From the NCBI RefSeq assembly GCF_004123195.1, contig NZ_SDLI01000002.1, positions 124,267 to 188,266 of the forward strand: DNA of 64,000 bases. The letters run 5' to 3'. The notes under the pieces were generated by a model. It did not search any database, had not been told where the DNA came from, and was given only the letters and a program-made list of their open reading frames with translations. A program made the position numbers and the translations under genes. Below, in pieces: positions 45,957 to 53,624 of this stretch (positions within the stretch are counted from its first letter, which is position 1; each line of letters opens with the position of its first letter). Source of the DNA: Ammoniphilus sp. CFH 90114 (GTDB lineage Bacteria > Bacillota > Bacilli > Aneurinibacillales > RAOX-1).

Positions 45957-46653
45957 AGTATTTGGTATTCCATACGCTGGAGGTTCTGCGTCTATTTATT
46001 ATCATTGGAGGGAAATGCTCGGTCCAGCTATACAATTTATACCCGTAGAAATGGCAGGACACGGCAAACGCATGGGGGAACCGTTATATCAAAGCTTTGC
46101 CGAAGCCGTGGATGACCTAGAGCTGCAAATCACAAAGCAGTTGGACGGCTCGTCATTCGCCTTATTCGGTCATAGTTTAGGGGCTCGTTTAGCATTTGAA
46201 GTAAGCCGTGTCTTAAGCCAAAAAGGGCAATCCCCATGCCATTTATTTGTATCGGGAAGCAGTGCGCCACATCGTACTCGGCCGAAGCAGATGATTCATG
46301 ATTTGGATGATGAACTGCTTATCAAGGAACTCGTCAAAATGGGAGGAACACCTGAATCACTTCTAGACCATCCGGCTCTAGCAGAACTATTTCTTCCGAT
46401 CATTCGAGCAGACTTCGCGATCTCGGAAAGTTATCAGCTCATGGAACCCGATGCCGTGCTGTCTTGTCCCATCTCGGTTTGGTATGGAGATCAAGAGATT
46501 GGGGAAGAAGAAGATATCCTTTCCTGGAGTCGTTATACCAACGAATGTTTCAGCATACATTCCTTTTCGGGAGGTCACTTCTTTATTCAAGATAAGGCAA
46601 ATGAGCCAGAGATATACCGGGTGCTGGGAAGCTCACTAAAGTTACCTAATTGA
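45952..46653 (+). CDS. stand-alone thioesterase (possible AUU start)
   Basis: Alpha/beta-hydrolase of the type II thioesterase family (GrsT/SrfAD-like), 233 residues, with the N-terminal FGIPYAGGSASIYYHW motif, nucleophile Ser in GHSLGA, Asp in WYGDQE and catalytic His in SGGHFFI. Such enzymes clear blocked carrier proteins; since no thioesterase domain is fused to NRPS 2, it might also release the product. GGAGGGG at 45939-45945 lies 6 bases before ATT 45952, which overlaps the previous TAA; the only upstream start, TTG 45937, has no ribosome site. Confidence 0.88.
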   Translation: MKVFGIPYAGGSASIYYHWREMLGPAIQFIPVEMAGHGKRMGEPLYQSFAEAVDDLELQITKQLDGSSFALFGHSLGARLAFEVSRVLSQKGQSPCHLFVSGSSAPHRTRPKQMIHDLDDELLIKELVKMGGTPESLLDHPALAELFLPIIRADFAISESYQLMEPDAVLSCPISVWYGDQEIGEEEDILSWSRYTNECFSIHSFSGGHFFIQDKANEPEIYRVLGSSLKLPN

Positions 46654-46680
46654 TAAAGAAAAAAACGGAAATACCATTTA

Positions 46681-46713
46681 GACGCAAGCCCGCCGTGGCT
46701 GCGTCTTTTTTTT
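46681..46713 (+). terminator. terminator at the end of the biosynthetic operon
   Basis: GACGC-A-AGCC (46681-46690) pairs with GGCT-GCGTC (46697-46705), one bulge, followed by eight T. Confidence 0.88.
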
Positions 46714-46815
46714 GTCAAAGAGAGGGAATTGATTGTAAATACTGTTTTTTATGAAAACATGTAGTAAGATTAACGTATAGTAAAAGTGACCTATATCGAT
46801 AGGAGTTTATGGATT

Positions 46816-48912
46816 ATGTCTAGATTAGGTAGTTTGCTTCGGATCGTTATCTTGTTCATCATATGGGGTGGATTGGGTCAGGCGGTATTTGCTCAAGAGA
46901 ATCTTAGAAAACCTGCGACCCTAGATTTATCAACGTGGGAACCCTCTGTTGGTATCGTGGGCTTGGATGGGGAATGGGACCTCTACTGGAATGAGCTAAA
47001 CCCTGAACACTTGAACCGATTGAAAGAAGAGCCACTCAAGGTGCGTGTCCCATCGATCTGGAGCCGGGCGAGCGTAGAAAATAAGGAGCTGCCAAATGTA
47101 GGGTTCGCTACCTATCGAATCAGAATCCTCCTGCCTGATTATCAGGATCCACCGCCCTTGTCCCTTTATATAAGGGGCGTGGCCACTTCATATCGCTTAT
47201 GGATCAACGGAGAACTCTTAGCCGAAAATGGTACTGTTGGTAACTCATTTGAAACCATGGTTCCTTACAATTTGCCAAAGGTGATTACCTTTGTGCCCAA
47301 GCCCGGCCACAATGAACTCGTGATGCAGGTTTCCAATTTTGTTCAGCGAAAAGGGGGGATCTGGGAACCCATACAACTTGGGAGTACGGAGCAAATTGGG
47401 CAAGAACGGTTACTAAACTTTGCTTCAGAAGCTTTTATCATCGGCTGCTTGCTTATCATGGGAATCTATCATCTAGGACTCTATGCTGGAAGAAAAAAGG
47501 ATCTCTCTTCCCTTTATTTTGGAAGCTTATGTCTGGCTGTTGCCGTACGAACCTCGGTGTTAGGTGAAGCCGTCTTGCTCTATCTCATTCCTAGTTTCTC
47601 TTGGGAATGGGCTGTAAAGCTGGAATACGCGTCCATCTTCATCGGTATGCACATGATTGCATTGTTCATCTGCCGAGAGTATACAAAGAAATATGGTTTG
47701 ATCGTCAAATTATCCATGGTTATACATGCCTGTTTACTTCTGCTAGTCATGGTGACTCCTGCCCGAATCTATACCCAGCTGATGCTTCCTTATCAACTGC
47801 TTGTGATGGTCCCTGTTCTCCTCATTTTGTTAGTTGGTTTCCTACGGGTTTCTATGAAAAGAAGGATAGATTTCATATTCAATATGACAGGATTTATTTT
47901 CTTTGCGGCTTCGATTATCGGTGATATTTTATTTTATAATCACTTGATTCCAAATGGGGGATTCACGCCATATGGATTGCTTATACTATTGTTTTCTCAA
48001 TCGATCCATTTATCATTGAAATTCTCCCAAACAGCGCAAAGGGCCGAGCGATTGTCTGTGGAACTAAAGGCAGCCAACGGAACGCTGGAACAAAAAATTC
48101 AAGAGAGAACAATAGAGCTTCGCCGTTCCAATGAAGAACTAAAGAGAGTGAATGAACAATTGTTCCGTGATGAACAGTTTCGGCGTCAACTGCTGTCTGA
48201 TATTTCCCATGAGCTGGGAACCCCCATCACAGCGATACGCGGACTCTCTATGGCCATGGCAGACGGATTCGTTGCCGAGGATTACACCAGATACGCCACT
48301 CGAATCTATGAACGGACTAAGCTGCTTGAACGTTTAATCGATGATTTAGTGGAGCTTACGAAACTAGAAACAGAACAGATTCAATTTGAATTCCAGAAGG
48401 TTGATGTGGTTTCCTTTTTTCATCATCTATACAGCTGTTATGAGATGGATATGCTCGAGCGAGCTGCCCGATTTACCTGGAAAGCCCCTTCTGACACGGA
48501 ACTCGACGATAAGGGTAGACCTTTAGCCCACGTGGACACCCTACGAATGGAGCAGGTCATTGCAAATATATTGGCAAATGCGAAAAAGTTCATCCCTGAT
48601 GAGGGGAAGATTGAAATGAAACTGGAGATTCGCGAACGAGATCTTCTCGTCCAAGAAGCTGTCATAAGTATCACGAACAATGGACCCATGATCCCAGAGA
48701 AAGAGTTGGATGCGATATTCGAACGTTTTTACCGATCACCAGAGAGCAAGCAAGCCATGGAAGGGTCTGGGCTAGGACTGTCGATTAGCAAGGAAATCAT
48801 ACGCTACCATGGAGGAAACATCCAAGCGAAAAATATAGAAGGTAAAGGCTGTTGCATCTATTTCGCCATTCCAGTCTGGTTTGAAAGGGAGGAGGCAAAG
48901 GCAGAGAGATGA
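46816..48912 (+). CDS. 7TMR-DISM sensor histidine kinase
   Basis: Membrane sensor kinase of 698 residues. A signal-like segment (1-24) is followed by an extracellular 7TMR-DISM extracellular-2-type beta domain (about 30-180), seven membrane segments (about 190-385), a coiled coil, the HisKA domain (phospho-acceptor His in DISHELGTP), and a HATPase_c domain with an N-box (ILANAKKF) and GSGLGLSIS. I chose ATG 46816, 10 bases after AGGAG. Its stop overlaps the regulator gene as ATGA. The first gene after the biosynthetic operon, it may sense a sugar- or ligand-like signal and control that operon. Confidence 0.9.
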   Translation: MSRLGSLLRIVILFIIWGGLGQAVFAQENLRKPATLDLSTWEPSVGIVGLDGEWDLYWNELNPEHLNRLKEEPLKVRVPSIWSRASVENKELPNVGFATYRIRILLPDYQDPPPLSLYIRGVATSYRLWINGELLAENGTVGNSFETMVPYNLPKVITFVPKPGHNELVMQVSNFVQRKGGIWEPIQLGSTEQIGQERLLNFASEAFIIGCLLIMGIYHLGLYAGRKKDLSSLYFGSLCLAVAVRTSVLGEAVLLYLIPSFSWEWAVKLEYASIFIGMHMIALFICREYTKKYGLIVKLSMVIHACLLLLVMVTPARIYTQLMLPYQLLVMVPVLLILLVGFLRVSMKRRIDFIFNMTGFIFFAASIIGDILFYNHLIPNGGFTPYGLLILLFSQSIHLSLKFSQTAQRAERLSVELKAANGTLEQKIQERTIELRRSNEELKRVNEQLFRDEQFRRQLLSDISHELGTPITAIRGLSMAMADGFVAEDYTRYATRIYERTKLLERLIDDLVELTKLETEQIQFEFQKVDVVSFFHHLYSCYEMDMLERAARFTWKAPSDTELDDKGRPLAHVDTLRMEQVIANILANAKKFIPDEGKIEMKLEIRERDLLVQEAVISITNNGPMIPEKELDAIFERFYRSPESKQAMEGSGLGLSISKEIIRYHGGNIQAKNIEGKGCCIYFAIPVWFEREEAKAER

Positions 48913-49607
48913 ATATATTGCTGGTAGAAGATGATTTGGACATCATGGAGATCCTAGGCATGTATTTGCAAACGGAAGGCATGAATGTTTCGATGGCATC
49001 GAATGTGGCATCGGCCTATTCTATATTCCTACAGAAAAAGCCTGACCTTTTGCTTACCGACATCATTCTTCCAGACGGCACCGGTCTTGATCTTGCGCAA
49101 AAAATTCGTGAAATATCCTCGATCCCGATTATCTTTGTCAGCTGTAAAAAAGAGCCTCAAGATATCATTGATGCTTTGCGTCTGGGGGGAGATGATTATG
49201 TCACGAAGCCTTTTGACTATCGCGTCATTGTTGCTCGGGTTAGTTCCCAATTAAGAAGAGCTCATCTTAACGGGTTTAAGCATAAAGAAGCAGCCACTCC
49301 TGTATGGAGCGACTATCGATTAAAAATCGATGCGCGAAGCATGAAGGTGGAAATTCATGGGCACCCGGTCGCATTATATGCCAAAGAGCTGAAGCTATTA
49401 TTGTTCTTAGTCGAACATGCCAACCAGGTCTTTTCAGTGGAACAGCTATATGAGAATATCTGGGGATGGAATAAAGAAAGTAGTCATCGTACCGTTATGG
49501 TTCACATACGAAACTTGCGGAAAAAAATCGAAGAAAATCCAAATGATCCGCAGTATATCCTAACCATTCGAGGGTTCGGATATAAGTTTTGTTGGCCCAG
49601 TCCGTAG
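48909..49607 (+). CDS. OmpR/PhoB-type response regulator
   Basis: Partner of the preceding kinase: receiver domain (acidic pocket E7-D8-D9, phospho-acceptor Asp51 in LLTDIILPDG) and a C-terminal winged helix (about 135-232, HRTVMVHIRNLRKKIEENP, ending RGFGYKF). 232 residues, full length. The ATGA overlap with the kinase gene means coupled translation. It belongs to the class that binds 11-base direct repeats, as seen before the biosynthetic operon. Confidence 0.93.
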   Translation: MNILLVEDDLDIMEILGMYLQTEGMNVSMASNVASAYSIFLQKKPDLLLTDIILPDGTGLDLAQKIREISSIPIIFVSCKKEPQDIIDALRLGGDDYVTKPFDYRVIVARVSSQLRRAHLNGFKHKEAATPVWSDYRLKIDARSMKVEIHGHPVALYAKELKLLLFLVEHANQVFSVEQLYENIWGWNKESSHRTVMVHIRNLRKKIEENPNDPQYILTIRGFGYKFCWPSP

Positions 49608-49645
49608 CAGCGAAAGATCCAAAGAAAGACAGTCTTCTACGTCCA

Positions 49646-49701
49646 CCTCGGAATCTTGTTATCACCAAAACCGTGATAGTAAGAGGTCGGGGTATTTTTT
49701 T
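49646..49701 (+). terminator. terminator after the two-component genes
   Basis: An imperfect stem with core ATCAC (49661-49665) and GTGAT (49673-49677) extended on both sides, ending in a T-run at 49695-49701. Confidence 0.65.
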
Positions 49702-49867
49702 GAAGTTATGAAGATCACAAACAAATTTAACGAAATTTTCCTTTCTTTTATCTTTTCCCCTTAGAAAGAGAGAATTACAAAACTTAAGATCAGGTAAGCA
49801 TAATAGAGCATTTTGGAGAATAAAGTTAATCGTGGAATGGAATACGAACACCATGGAGGTTTTTGGA

Positions 49868-50041
49868 ATGGATTTAAGGGTGATAGATCTGCAGTACCGG
49901 CTCGAGCAAACCCAACGACATTTAAAAGGCAATAGTTACTTAAGCCAGATTTATAAAGATGATATTGAAGAAATTGAGAAGATTTTGCTGGAAATTGAGG
50001 TGATGATTCAATACCAGCCCCATAAATCTTTTTTAATGTAA
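49868..50041 (+). CDS. 57-residue helical hypothetical protein
   Basis: A small charged protein, predicted to be one or two long helices (DDIEEIEKILLEIEVMIQYQ). ATG 49868 is 8 bases after GGAGG; the longer frame from 49832 places that site inside the coding part and is less likely. I do not recognise the family. It lies in its own unit between the two-component genes and the convergent haemoglobin gene. Confidence 0.7.
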   Translation: MDLRVIDLQYRLEQTQRHLKGNSYLSQIYKDDIEEIEKILLEIEVMIQYQPHKSFLM

Positions 50042-50057
50042 ATCTCTAATGTGGAAG

Positions 50058-50083
50058 AAGGTAGCCACAAGCGGGGCTACCTT
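50058..50083. terminator. hairpin between convergent genes
   Basis: AAGGTAGCC (50058-50066) pairs with GGCTACCTT (50075-50083), with only weak T-tracts on either side. Confidence 0.6.
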
Positions 50084-50095
50084 TCGTAATTGAGA

Positions 50096-50488
50096 TTAAT
50101 CGCGATCAGGGCTATTGATCATTTGAAAGGCGACTTGGGATAACCGAATGATGATTTCATCATGTACGCTGCCTTGTATGCCAACTTCGTCCATGGCTTC
50201 TTCCATACATTTAAGCCATGCTTTTGCACGTCTCGGAGTGACTACAAACGGTAAGTGACGGGCCCTCATAGCTGGTGGGCCAAACTCTTCACTATAGAGT
50301 ATGGGTCCGCCTAAAAATTGGGTTAAAAATAATTTTTGTTTTCTCATAATCTCGTCTATACCGTCTACGAATAGTGGACTTAAATCCGGGTCTTTCAAGA
50401 CTCGGGGGTAAAATGCTTGGACAAGTTGGTTAACCCGTGCCGAACCGCCCAGTTGATCGTAGAGAGTTTGTGCTGAAGAATAGGACAA
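50096..50488 (-). CDS. truncated haemoglobin (group II, YjbI-like)
   Basis: Small haem protein with a two-over-two globin fold, thought to bind oxygen or handle peroxide/nitric oxide. About 130 residues with the family motifs FYPRVLKDPDLSPLF, KQKLFLTQFLGGP and MRARHLPF, whose His is the proximal haem ligand, then WLKCMEEAMDEVG. A GTG at 50500 lies inside the AGGTGGTGA ribosome site; TTG 50488 is better spaced, so I chose it. In Bacillus the gene often neighbours a thioredoxin-like gene, which is absent here. Confidence 0.88.
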   Translation of the reverse strand: MSYSSAQTLYDQLGGSARVNQLVQAFYPRVLKDPDLSPLFVDGIDEIMRKQKLFLTQFLGGPILYSEEFGPPAMRARHLPFVVTPRRAKAWLKCMEEAMDEVGIQGSVHDEIIIRLSQVAFQMINSPDRD

Positions 50489-50563
50489 GCCTATCACCAC
50501 CTGTACTTACTTTCGTATTAATGTGAGTATAGTACAGGAAGATACTTTTGGGTGTGATCGATC

Positions 50564-51013
50564 TCACAAGAGTTTTTTTTCCATTAGGATCGTGGGAGCT
50601 TGAGGTGGAGTGGGTATAGGGTAAAATCCAAAACGCTTATATAATTCATAAGCCTCATTATTTTGCTTGTCTACGTAAAATTGAAGAGTGTTGAACTTTC
50701 GCCCAAGAGCATATTTCTCAAGCCGCTTAAGATAAGAAGTGGCAATACCCTTCCCTTGATATCGTTCCTCTAAGACGCAAAGCTCAAGGAATAGGATGTT
50801 TTCCTTTTCGGTCCAACTTAAGAATCCCACTCTTTCCCCGCTAGGAGTTGTAAACAGGATCACTCGTGTATATTCATCCATGAGCTCAAGGATCCTCTTG
50901 TTGCTAAGGCCCTGGGCTGAAGGATAGTGACCGAGATTGCGCCTGATCAGGCGGAGTAGGTATCTGTTGTCTTTTTTACGAATCCGATTTCGGAAGTTTA
51001 ACTTTATGATCAT
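50564..51013 (-). CDS. GNAT-family acetyltransferase
   Basis: A 149-residue GCN5-related N-acetyltransferase with the acetyl-CoA loop VLEERYQGKGIATSYL and the C-terminal KQNNEAYELYKRFGFYPI motif. GGGGTGA precedes ATG 51013. The substrate is unknown. It is a single gene divergent from a short peptide gene. Confidence 0.83.
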   Translation of the reverse strand: MIIKLNFRNRIRKKDNRYLLRLIRRNLGHYPSAQGLSNKRILELMDEYTRVILFTTPSGERVGFLSWTEKENILFLELCVLEERYQGKGIATSYLKRLEKYALGRKFNTLQFYVDKQNNEAYELYKRFGFYPIPTPPQAPTILMEKKLL

Positions 51014-51149
51014 TTATGATTCACCCCTTCAATCACAACCCGATTTATTCTATGTCAGGGGCTCGAGAGGGGTTCTCTCAAGCAAACATAAAGTCTAGAT
51101 GCTGCATAGTTTGTATTGGGAGCCTTAATGCTTCAGAAGGGGTGAATAT

Positions 51150-51257
51150 GTGCAGGAAAGAAAGCACTCTTCCTATATTGCCGTGCCGAAGTCCGCGCTT
51201 TGGAGTTTGTTTACTCGTGCTTTAGGGTGGATAAAGACCAAAACCGAGAAAAAGTGA
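51150..51257 (+). CDS. candidate 35-residue basic peptide
   Basis: A short frame starting with GTG 51150, 7 bases after GGGG of AAGGGGTGA (51137-51145). The product is basic and amphipathic (VPKSALWSLFTRALGWIKTK) and its stop lies in the arm of the following hairpin. An overlapping ATG frame at 51148 encodes a less protein-like 25-residue peptide. I do not recognise either; translation is an inference from the ribosome site and composition. Confidence 0.4.
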   Translation: MQERKHSSYIAVPKSALWSLFTRALGWIKTKTEKK

Positions 51258-51288
51258 GAAGAACTCCTATGGGAGAATCTTCTCACTT
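51252..51288 (-). terminator. terminator of tatA
   Basis: AAGTGAGAAGA (51252-51262) pairs with TCTTCTCACTT (51278-51288), with an inner CTCC/GGAG; on the minus strand a T-run follows. Confidence 0.8.
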
Positions 51289-51301
51289 CTAATGGAATGA
51301 C

Positions 51302-51487
51302 TTACTTTATTGGTTTAGGATCTTCCTTCTTTTCATCATCTTCCATGATACCCTTAGTGGAATCTTTAAACTCCTTTAATGTACGTCCTACTGCTCGTCC
51401 TAATTCAGGCAGCTTGCTTGGGCCAAAGATAACCAGGGCAATAATGAGGATAAGGATTAAACCGGGTACGCCGATGTTCGAGAACAT
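51302..51487 (-). CDS. tatA: TatA-type twin-arginine translocase subunit
   Basis: Pore-forming subunit of the Tat system for folded proteins. The 61-residue protein has one N-terminal membrane helix, the [14 protein letters not shown] hinge and amphipathic helix, then a charged tail ([10 protein letters not shown]). I chose ATG 51487 behind GAAAGG; the frame continues to 51559 without support. No tatC gene is adjacent, so the partner must lie elsewhere. Confidence 0.93.
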   Translation of the reverse strand: MFSNIGVPGLILILIIALVIFGPSKLPELGRAVGRTLKEFKDSTKGIMEDDEKKEDPKPIK

Positions 51488-51680
51488 ATCATCATACCTT
51501 TCTAGGTGAGTAATGTAATGTAACATCCTTAGTTTAGCTAAAAAAAGATAACTTAACAATGTCTCTTTTTTCTATACTTCTGAAAAGAATGTGACAGAAA
51601 AAAAGCATGAAACATGAGACAAACTCTAGTAGACATGTTATAGTATAAATATACCAATTTTTGAGAGTTAAAGGGGGGTA

Positions 51681-52616
51681 ATGACACCATTGCTAGAACA
51701 TATGTATACGCCCATCAGCTTAATCAAAAAGACATTCAAAACAGGTGAGAGATCTTTATCCCGCGATGAGATATTACATCGTCTGCGGTCCATGGCACAA
51801 GTTGAGGATCAAGCTGCTGAACCCTTAATTCAGCTTGCGTTAGATCAACCTTCCTCTCCATTCCGTGAAGGAAGTTCTCGTGCTGTCATTGAATATGTCC
51901 AAGAATCCCAACCCTTATCTCAACATGTGTTGAGAATTCTACAAGAGACGGGGAGTCCACTTTCTGAAGAACAGATTCTTCGTAAATTAAGAAGCCTAAA
52001 CTTAATCTCTTGGAGTTTTTCTTTTGAACGATTAGGTTTGATGGGAGACCACCGCTTTTCCCAACTCAGCGATGGTCGTTGGATCATGAGTGAGTGGGAG
52101 ATAGTTAACGATGAAATTTTTGAACTAATCCTAAGAAAGGAAACAAAAGAAATCCTTATGAAGGATATCCCTTATATCGTCCAGATGGTGAAGGGAATGT
52201 CTAAGAGGAAGAATTTGTTCCTTCCTGAGCTAGATGTTCGATTTAGAATAGTTGAAGATAAGATTTTACTACAAGTTGATACACAGCCTATGGCAGAAGA
52301 GCAAGCAAGCGAGTCTAATAACAATCTAATCTTGGAATCTCAACATACATCAATAATGGAGGTGGCGGCAGCCATGAATCAGGAAACCTTAGAATTAGTA
52401 GAAGTTGCAGGGGAGAAGACCGTTGTAGATCAAGTAGTGGAAGATTTAATGGGTGCGCTAATTAAATTAGAGAAGAGATCTGCTGAAATGAAAGACGAAG
52501 TAATCACTCATTTCACAGCTAATAATTTAGATGCGATTAAGTCCTTAATGTCTGAAAAGGAAAAAAATGAAAAAGTCCTTCTCAAGATTAAAGATATCGT
52601 AAACGATTTGTCTTAG
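51681..52616 (+). CDS. hypothetical protein, 311 residues, with winged-helix-like and helical domains
   Basis: A soluble protein I do not recognise. Residues about 75-150 (LSQHVLRILQETGSPLSEEQILRKL, then SDGRWIMSEWE) look like a winged-helix module similar in style to HARE-HTH/RpoE-delta domains. The last 60 residues (ITHFTANNLDAIKSLMSEKEKNEKV) are helical and related to the next gene's product. The AAAGGGGGG site is 2 bases from ATG 51681; TTG 51690 is better spaced. The following small gene lies 18 bases on, forming a probable operon. Confidence 0.8.
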   Translation: MTPLLEHMYTPISLIKKTFKTGERSLSRDEILHRLRSMAQVEDQAAEPLIQLALDQPSSPFREGSSRAVIEYVQESQPLSQHVLRILQETGSPLSEEQILRKLRSLNLISWSFSFERLGLMGDHRFSQLSDGRWIMSEWEIVNDEIFELILRKETKEILMKDIPYIVQMVKGMSKRKNLFLPELDVRFRIVEDKILLQVDTQPMAEEQASESNNNLILESQHTSIMEVAAAMNQETLELVEVAGEKTVVDQVVEDLMGALIKLEKRSAEMKDEVITHFTANNLDAIKSLMSEKEKNEKVLLKIKDIVNDLS

Positions 52617-52634
52617 ATCGAGGAAGGGATCCCC

Positions 52635-52889
52635 GTGGAGACGGAAGTTTTCCTCGCAAGAAGATTTGATCGCCTTCGTCAGATCATTCAACTAAGAAAT
52701 GATAAGATTCAACAATTGGACAAGCAAGTTCTTGTTTATTTTGAAGAGGGTAACTTACAAGGCATAGAAGCTCTCATGAGGCAGAAGACCACCATCTTGT
52801 CGACCAACGAACAACTGTGTTGTTTTATAGACAAGTGGGAGTCTAGAGCTTCTAGTAGGATCGATGAACAACTTTATACGTCTATATAA
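52635..52889 (+). CDS. hypothetical helical protein, 84 residues
   Basis: GTG start behind GAGGAAGGG. The product is helical and charged and matches the C-terminal part of the preceding protein by eye: YFEEGNLQGIEALMRQK here against HFTANNLDAIKSLMSEK there. It thus appears to be a free-standing copy of that domain. No function known; together they may interact through this shared helix. Confidence 0.75.
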   Translation: METEVFLARRFDRLRQIIQLRNDKIQQLDKQVLVYFEEGNLQGIEALMRQKTTILSTNEQLCCFIDKWESRASSRIDEQLYTSI

Positions 52890-52902
52890 TAATGTAATCA
52901 AG

Positions 52903-52965
52903 AGAGGAGATGCGACGTTAAGCTACTGCTGGACTTATGGCAGTGTCTGACATCGCTCTTTTTTT
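52903..52965 (+). terminator. terminator after the hypothetical pair
   Basis: A bulged stem with an inner ACTGC/GCAGT (52924-52928 with 52940-52944) and an outer AGAG/CTCT, followed by eight T. The rest of the roughly 280-base gap to the next gene is A/T-rich with nothing distinct. Confidence 0.65.
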
Positions 52966-53174
52966 TATTCGTATTCTTCATCTTTTCTCTTCTGTAGATA
53001 GTCAGAATACAATCCTAAAAAAATGTATGCGATTTCAAAAAATAGGAACTGGAATTTGTAATCATATGTCAAAATATTCTTATTATATAATGAAGATAAG
53101 TGAGAGGAGATAGGAAGAGATTTTGCAGAGTTGGAACAGGAAGGTAACCCTTAACAGATGAAAGGAGAATCCGC

Positions 53175-53474
53175 ATGGCTAAACTTTCAAAAGAACAGAT
53201 TGCGTTTAATATGTCTAAGATTCCAGGGTGGAGATTAAATGAAGATCGTATAGAGAGGTCTTTTGAGTTCGAGGGATTTAGGCAGGCTCTTTCTTTTATT
53301 AACCAGATAGCTGAGTATGCCGATCAGATGAATCATCATCCGGATTTTACTTTGCGCTTTAATAGGGTTATGCTTACTTTAACTACTCATGATGACAGAG
53401 GACTCACAGGAAAGGATTTTGCTTTAGCCCAACGAATCAATAAATTACTTCCAAGTAAAGGAAAAGCCGTATAG
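53175..53474 (+). CDS. pterin-4a-carbinolamine dehydratase
   Basis: DCoH/PCD-family enzyme that recycles the 4a-hydroxy-pterin formed by aromatic amino acid hydroxylases, or acts in pterin repair. The 99-residue protein has the active-site motif NHHPDF and the THDDRGLTGKDFALAQRI C-terminus. AAAGGAG precedes ATG 53175. No phenylalanine hydroxylase gene is nearby, so its physiological pterin is unclear. Confidence 0.92.
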   Translation: MAKLSKEQIAFNMSKIPGWRLNEDRIERSFEFEGFRQALSFINQIAEYADQMNHHPDFTLRFNRVMLTLTTHDDRGLTGKDFALAQRINKLLPSKGKAV

Positions 53475-53486
53475 TAAATGAAAGTT

Positions 53487-53517
53487 GAGAATCTGTACTA
53501 TCCACAGGTTCTCTTTT
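53487..53517 (+). terminator. terminator after the dehydratase gene
   Basis: GAGAATCTGT (53487-53496) pairs with ACAGGTTCTC (53504-53513, one G-U), followed by TTTTG. Confidence 0.75.
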
Positions 53518-53624
53518 GTTCATTTAATTAAAAATTCAAGCATTTATTTATAACATAATTCCCTCTTCTTAAACCTTCTGTAATTTGCTAGAATAGATAT
53601 AAATCAAAAGTTGGAGGGTATACA

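Larger units (their letters stand above)
27561..46653 (+). other. type II PKS-NRPS hybrid biosynthetic operon
   Basis: Ten co-directional genes with gaps of 0-41 bases: ketoreductase, ACP, ketosynthase, chain-length factor, dehydratase, flavin oxidoreductase, two NRPS proteins, phosphopantetheinyl transferase and thioesterase. A terminator stands on each side and G+C is visibly higher than in the flanks. The set lacks an enoyl reductase and an acyltransferase; malonyl loading would have to come from fatty acid synthesis (FabD). I infer an unsaturated acyl peptide. Confidence 0.85.
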
